Origin: Candidatus Saccharimonadota bacterium
Lineage (GTDB): Bacteria; Patescibacteriota; Saccharimonadia; Saccharimonadales; SZUA-47
DNA: 8,531 bases
NCBI GenBank assembly: GCA_017993025.1
Contig: JAGONL010000031.1
Span: 1 to 8,531, forward strand
Direction: 5' to 3'
In this document: piece after piece, positions 5,720 through 8,531 of the stretch
Layout: each line of letters starts with the position of its first letter
How positions within the stretch are numbered: position 1 is the stretch's first letter
Program-made: the position numbers and the translations under genes
The notes under the pieces: generated by a model
Seen by the model: the letters and a program-made list of their open reading frames with translations, nothing else
What the model was told of the DNA's origin: nothing
Database searches by the model: none

Positions 5720-7309
5720 CTACCTCGCGTTTTCTAATCTATTTAGTAAATATTCTGCCTGCGTTTCGCTTGCTAGTTCAGTCTGAAGTGCGTCACCGTA
5801 TATTGTTGGCGACAACTTTGTTTGCAATAACTCTCCTTTTGCAAAATAGTGCGTTAATATTATGCCCCGCTCTGTTCCTGGCCAACTGGTCTGATCAAAA
5901 TACAGATTTCCCAGACCATAGTATATTGGCTTGCCGTTATATATTTCATACGTTTGTGGCTGGTGTGCTTGTGTGCCCACGACCATATCTGCGCCAAGGT
6001 CGGCTATTTGTTTAAACACCGCCTCTTGTTCGCCAATTGGTATGTCACACTCAGGGAATTCAATGTAACCATCAGGATATGCATAACATTCCCAATACTG
6101 CACATCTACAATAACAAAGCTAGATTGCTGTTTGGCGCTTTCAATGTCAGTTTTTATTTTGTCAAAATCAAAGCTGTTTGCACCTGCCGTGGTGTCTCTG
6201 GATATGGCTCCACCATTTGGCGAATCTGGATAGTTATAGCCCAGAATCGCAACCTTAGACTCTTTTTGGTCTGCGACGTAGAACTTCCGTGCATCTTCTG
6301 TGTTTAGTCCACCTCCTACAACAGACCAGCCCAAGGACCGATATTGATTAATGGTGTCTGTATTAAACTGATTACCTACGTCGTTATTATGGTTGCCGGT
6401 TAATTCTACCAAATCCACTCCACTGTCTTTTAATGTTTCTATAAACCGCGGGTCAGAACAAAATGCCGTATTACTATAGCCACAGTCGGGCTTAAACGAC
6501 ACTTCGTTTGACACATGCGTAATATCGGCATCAGCCAGAAAATCGCCTATTTTTTCACTAAAATACAGTGGGTCACCCACAGTATTTAGTTTTTTCATCA
6601 TTATGCGGGTTAACGCCGTAACGCCAGTCTGGTTTATTTTTAGCGTACTTTCCTTGGTTGGCAAAGTATTTAGTCTAAGGTCGCTAAATTCTTGAGCTGA
6701 ATCACCAGAAAAAGTTACTTGCCGGAAAATCGCACCACCGGCAAAATTATCAAGGTAGTAATTCCCCTCAAAAGTCAGAAGCTTAACTTCTTTCGACAGT
6801 AATCCTACTGGGACTATAGCTATATCGTCCTGTTTTAGCTCATCAAAACTATTTAAAGTCCGCACGCTAGTATCATTAATTCCAAGAGTACTGATAATTG
6901 CCGTCCGCGCTACTGCATCTAGCTCGTGCCATATATAAACTGTCTGCGATGGAAGTTCAAGTTTAGTTGTCTGTTGTTTTGGCGAATATACATGTGTAAT
7001 CAATACATAGCCATCGATAGTCAACGCACCGGCAACAGGCGATTCAGTTGTCAGAATTTGTGCGGTCGTAATTCCATTAACATTTTTTGTCTGGTTAATG
7101 ATAGCGTCAGATACCTTTTGCTTTTCAGGCTCGGAGAAGCTACTATCAAACACCACGCGGTTGTCTACTACTTCTTGTGGAGATGGTTTAGTCAGCTGTC
7201 TGTAACCCCAAAAACCACCAACTACTAATACTAAAAATACAAAAACACGAGCATAGCGACGCTTAGAACGCCGGCGTGGCCTACTTTCCCCGTACTGAAT
7301 ACTCCTCAT
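5720..7309 (-). CDS. CapA-family (PGA_cap-like) membrane-anchored surface protein
   Basis: The 529-residue protein starts with an arginine-rich segment (9-21) and one membrane helix (about 20-36), so the rest should be outside. Residues 40-225 form an extra N-terminal domain I do not recognise. Residues 226-485 match the CapA/PgsA metallophosphatase-like fold (PF09587): TGVTALTR (228-235), SNEV (267-270), LTGNHNNDVG (303-312), VQYWE (403-407), GTQAHQPQ (445-452) and YGLGNLYFDQ (464-473). CapA relatives act in polyglutamate capsule assembly; many bacterial members have unknown substrates. Compared with the textbook motifs (VGD, HWGxE, GHHPH), several likely metal ligands are replaced. Cysteine pairs C276/C284 and C408/C421 may form disulphides. 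The start ATG 7309 has no upstream Shine-Dalgarno site, while AGGAG occurs inside codons 2-3. It leads a two-gene operon with the following four-helix protein. Confidence 0.88.
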   Translation of the reverse strand: MRSIQYGESRPRRRSKRRYARVFVFLVLVVGGFWGYRQLTKPSPQEVVDNRVVFDSSFSEPEKQKVSDAIINQTKNVNGITTAQILTTESPVAGALTIDGYVLITHVYSPKQQTTKLELPSQTVYIWHELDAVARTAIISTLGINDTSVRTLNSFDELKQDDIAIVPVGLLSKEVKLLTFEGNYYLDNFAGGAIFRQVTFSGDSAQEFSDLRLNTLPTKESTLKINQTGVTALTRIMMKKLNTVGDPLYFSEKIGDFLADADITHVSNEVSFKPDCGYSNTAFCSDPRFIETLKDSGVDLVELTGNHNNDVGNQFNTDTINQYRSLGWSVVGGGLNTEDARKFYVADQKESKVAILGYNYPDSPNGGAISRDTTAGANSFDFDKIKTDIESAKQQSSFVIVDVQYWECYAYPDGYIEFPECDIPIGEQEAVFKQIADLGADMVVGTQAHQPQTYEIYNGKPIYYGLGNLYFDQTSWPGTERGIILTHYFAKGELLQTKLSPTIYGDALQTELASETQAEYLLNRLENAR

Positions 7310-7316
7310 AGATAAT

Positions 7317-7325
7317 AGTTTACCA
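7317..7325 (-). promoter_or_regulatory. Extended -10 promoter of the CapA-like gene
   Basis: The minus strand reads TGGTAAACT, an extended -10 (TGn plus TAnnnT) whose last base lies seven bases before ATG 7309, again predicting a start of transcription at or beside the ATG. An overlapping TATTAT (7312-7317) is too close to the ATG to serve this start. Confidence 0.4.
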
Positions 7326-7358
7326 CTTTATGTTAAATAGAATAATTAGTACTAATGC

Positions 7359-7387
7359 TTGCATAGTCGTAAACCAGTAAATATACT
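7359..7387 (+). promoter_or_regulatory. Promoter of the acyltransferase gene, TTGCAT-N17-TATACT
   Basis: TTGCAT (7359-7364) and TATACT (7382-7387) are separated by exactly 17 bases. TATACT ends ten bases before ATG 7398, so the leader would be about three or four bases or none. This reading makes the TTG at 7359 a promoter element and not a start codon. It is divergent to the CapA promoter within an 88-base intergenic region. Confidence 0.5.
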
Positions 7388-7397
7388 TGCGTTTAAT

Positions 7398-8285
7398 ATG
7401 GCTGTAGATCAATTATTAGAAAGCGTAACTCATCAATACAATGATTTTGCTCTTCAATTTGGCGAATGGCGCGGTGTTCCGTCTGTTCAACCCAGAAACG
7501 TAGAAGAGTTTTCGAAACGCTACATAGATCACACACCTAATGAGCGCATTGTTACCTTGGGCCAAGGATTGAGTAGTCTTGCACTAAGCCCGGACGTAGA
7601 AATATCTTCTACTGACAGAGAAGATGTTCTACATCATACAAAGAACGGTGGGGTATTAATAATTGTCGGAAATCATGTAAAAGGAATAGACCCTCTTACA
7701 TTTTCCGCAGTTGTGTGCAGAGAGCCCGCGTTTGAAGTTATCAAACATGACATAATAATTCCAGCAAAACCTGTAATATTTAGGATTCCGGGTATTAGAC
7801 ATCTGGCAGAGGGCATGGGTTCTTTTCCTGTTATACGCAAAAAAGACGTGTTAGGTAAAGATGGCAAGGTTTCTAAAGAAAATAAAGTATTTCAAACAGA
7901 ATCTGGCAAATTTACGGTTGAGTTGATGGTTAACCATTTAGTAGGTAAAGCCAGTGACGATATAGAAAATGTTGAAGACGTAAAAGGCGGTAGCGATTTC
8001 ATAATGGCTGAAGGTGAACGAAACAAAGGTAACCCATTGGATGTTCAAGAATTTGATATGGGAGCAGTTTATATGTATGAAAAAGCACTTAGAAGAGGCG
8101 CCAAAGTAGCTATATTAACCACTGGAGTTGTCTATGACGCCGGGAGTATGTTCAGAGCAACGGTTCATATCGGTGGTTTAATTGAACCAAAAGGTAAAGG
8201 ATTAAAAGAAAGATCTGACAGTATAAGAAAAGCCGTCCAGCATAACGTTGATGAAGCACGTCGCGTAGGTTATAGAAACAAATAG
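7398..8285 (+). CDS. PlsC-type lysophospholipid/glycerophosphate acyltransferase
   Basis: From ATG 7398 the protein has 295 residues. It carries the ordered blocks of the PlsC/LPLAT family (PF01553): the catalytic NHxxxxD motif as NHVKGID (92-98, His93 and Asp98), the FPVIRKK block (143-149, Arg147) that helps bind the glycerol phosphate, and EGERNKG (205-211) for the EGTR block. Residues 238-247 (AILTTGVVYD) correspond to the fourth block, with Thr where Pro is usual. Such enzymes move an acyl chain to the sn-2 position of lysophosphatidate or related lipids at the inner membrane face; the acceptor here is unknown. No membrane helix is evident. The frame is open upstream to a TTG at 7359 (308 residues), but that TTG coincides with the -35 box and lacks a ribosome site, so ATG 7398 is preferred. 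The stop is TAG, one base from the end of the convergent gene. Confidence 0.88.
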   Translation: MAVDQLLESVTHQYNDFALQFGEWRGVPSVQPRNVEEFSKRYIDHTPNERIVTLGQGLSSLALSPDVEISSTDREDVLHHTKNGGVLIIVGNHVKGIDPLTFSAVVCREPAFEVIKHDIIIPAKPVIFRIPGIRHLAEGMGSFPVIRKKDVLGKDGKVSKENKVFQTESGKFTVELMVNHLVGKASDDIENVEDVKGGSDFIMAEGERNKGNPLDVQEFDMGAVYMYEKALRRGAKVAILTTGVVYDAGSMFRATVHIGGLIEPKGKGLKERSDSIRKAVQHNVDEARRVGYRNK

Positions 8286-8286
8286 T

Positions 8287-8496
8287 TTAGGCTTCTTCGG
8301 ATGAGTCTGATTTATGCATTAGTAGATAGATAATTGGCAATATTCCTACACTATTTATGACAATCATAGCTATAAACCAGTTCTGATCATTGTTTTTTGA
8401 TGCACGCCAAAGTGCAAAGCCTTTCCAAATCATATCCCAGATTGCAATTACGGCAATTAACATTATTTGATTGTCGGCTAAGTCATTGTAATCCAT
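8287..8496 (-). CDS. DUF5652-like small two-helix membrane protein
   Basis: The 69-residue protein has two membrane helices (about 11-29 and 40-60) joined by a short polar turn (ASKNNDQN). The pattern W20-D21, K25-G26, ALW (28-30), W40-F41 and GILPIIYLL (51-59) matches the DUF5652 family as I remember it, a small uncharacterised group frequent in Patescibacteria. It resembles the helix pair of the phospholipase D N-terminal region (PLDc_N), but there is no enzyme domain attached. Both termini should lie on the same side of the membrane, and the tail is acidic. A GGAGG Shine-Dalgarno site (8506-8510), nine bases before the ATG, fixes the start. Its stop and that of the convergent acyltransferase gene are one base apart, so the two transcripts must overlap at their 3' ends. 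Function is unknown. Confidence 0.8.
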   Translation of the reverse strand: MDYNDLADNQIMLIAVIAIWDMIWKGFALWRASKNNDQNWFIAMIVINSVGILPIIYLLMHKSDSSEEA

Positions 8497-8505
8497 AGAT
8501 TAATT

Positions 8506-8510
8506 CCTCC
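8506..8510 (-). promoter_or_regulatory. Shine-Dalgarno site GGAGG of the DUF5652-like gene
   Basis: The minus strand reads GTGGAGGAATT before ATG 8496, with nine bases between GGAGG and the ATG. It is a near-perfect anti-16S complement. A possible -10 (TATAAG, 8524-8529) lies against the window edge, too incomplete to call. Confidence 0.8.
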
Positions 8511-8531
8511 ACTTTAAGTTCTACTTATATT

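Noticed and set aside
5315..7228. Plus-strand open frames at 5315-5551, 5680-6015, 5954-6307 and 6926-7228
   Set aside because: They are antisense to the four-helix membrane protein and CapA-like genes; their cysteine- and phenylalanine-rich translations are typical of noise frames opposite real genes.
7302..7306. AGGAG in codons 2-3 of the CapA-like gene as a ribosome site for a later start
   Set aside because: No ATG, GTG or TTG follows at a proper distance in the frame, and the arginine-rich N-terminus plus membrane helix makes sense from ATG 7309.
7673..7867. Minus-strand frame of 64 codons
   Set aside because: Antisense to the PlsC blocks NHxxxxD and FPVIRKK, with no motif or ribosome site.
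1..8531. Defence island, CRISPR array, toxin-antitoxin pair or mobile element
   Set aside because: There are no direct repeats with regular spacers, nucleases, transposases, integrases or recognisable toxin/antitoxin pairs. The small genes here are not arranged as such pairs.

Overview
The window looks like a piece of the chromosome of a small-genome bacterium of the Candidate Phyla Radiation (Patescibacteria), most likely Saccharibacteria (TM7). The lineage is inferred from the gene families: a DUF5652-type mini membrane protein, a short VIT-family transporter, a CapA-like protein of the GTQAHQPQ type and an ABC-F ATPase, in moderately AT-rich, tightly packed DNA. TAA, TAG and TGA all serve as stops (TGA ends the gene at 5299-5715), so this is not a lineage that reads UGA as glycine. 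I see no rRNA, tRNA, CRISPR array, insertion sequence or phage gene.

Layout. Positions 1-692 (+) hold a low-complexity protein with two nearly identical 18-residue motifs 31 residues apart; its real ATG probably lies one base before the window. Positions 693-1032 are poor in genes: one doubtful small reading frame, then an inverted repeat just before the VIT gene (1033-1521, +). The VIT gene converges on a minus-strand block across a 25-base gap filled by a CTATACC heptamer repeat. In transcription order the minus-strand block holds: a CapA-like surface protein (7309-5720); a four-helix membrane protein (5715-5299) coupled to it; an alanine-coil small protein (5222-4995); an SRPBCC/AHSA1 protein (4962-4579); an HI0933/BaiN-type flavoprotein (4518-3241); and an ABC-F ATPase (3211-1547). 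On the right, a PlsC-type acyltransferase (+, best start 7398, end 8285) diverges from the CapA gene and converges, with one base between the stops, on the DUF5652 gene (8496-8287, -).

The genes do not form one obvious pathway. Most are cell-envelope or housekeeping accessories: metal transport, surface enzyme, lipid acyl transfer, small membrane proteins and ribosome-associated ABC-F. Only the CapA gene and the gene after it look like a strict co-transcribed pair.

The most notable signals are: (1) a recurring -10 box placed 6-10 bases before ATG with no Shine-Dalgarno site, suggesting leaderless or nearly leaderless mRNAs for about six genes, alongside three genes with clear Shine-Dalgarno sites; (2) a 75-residue protein with alanine at seven successive heptad positions; (3) the 31-residue repeat protein at the left edge; and (4) a CapA-like protein whose usual metal-site motifs are altered. 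I found no clear multi-gene novel system; the small uncharacterised proteins are the best candidates for new biology.
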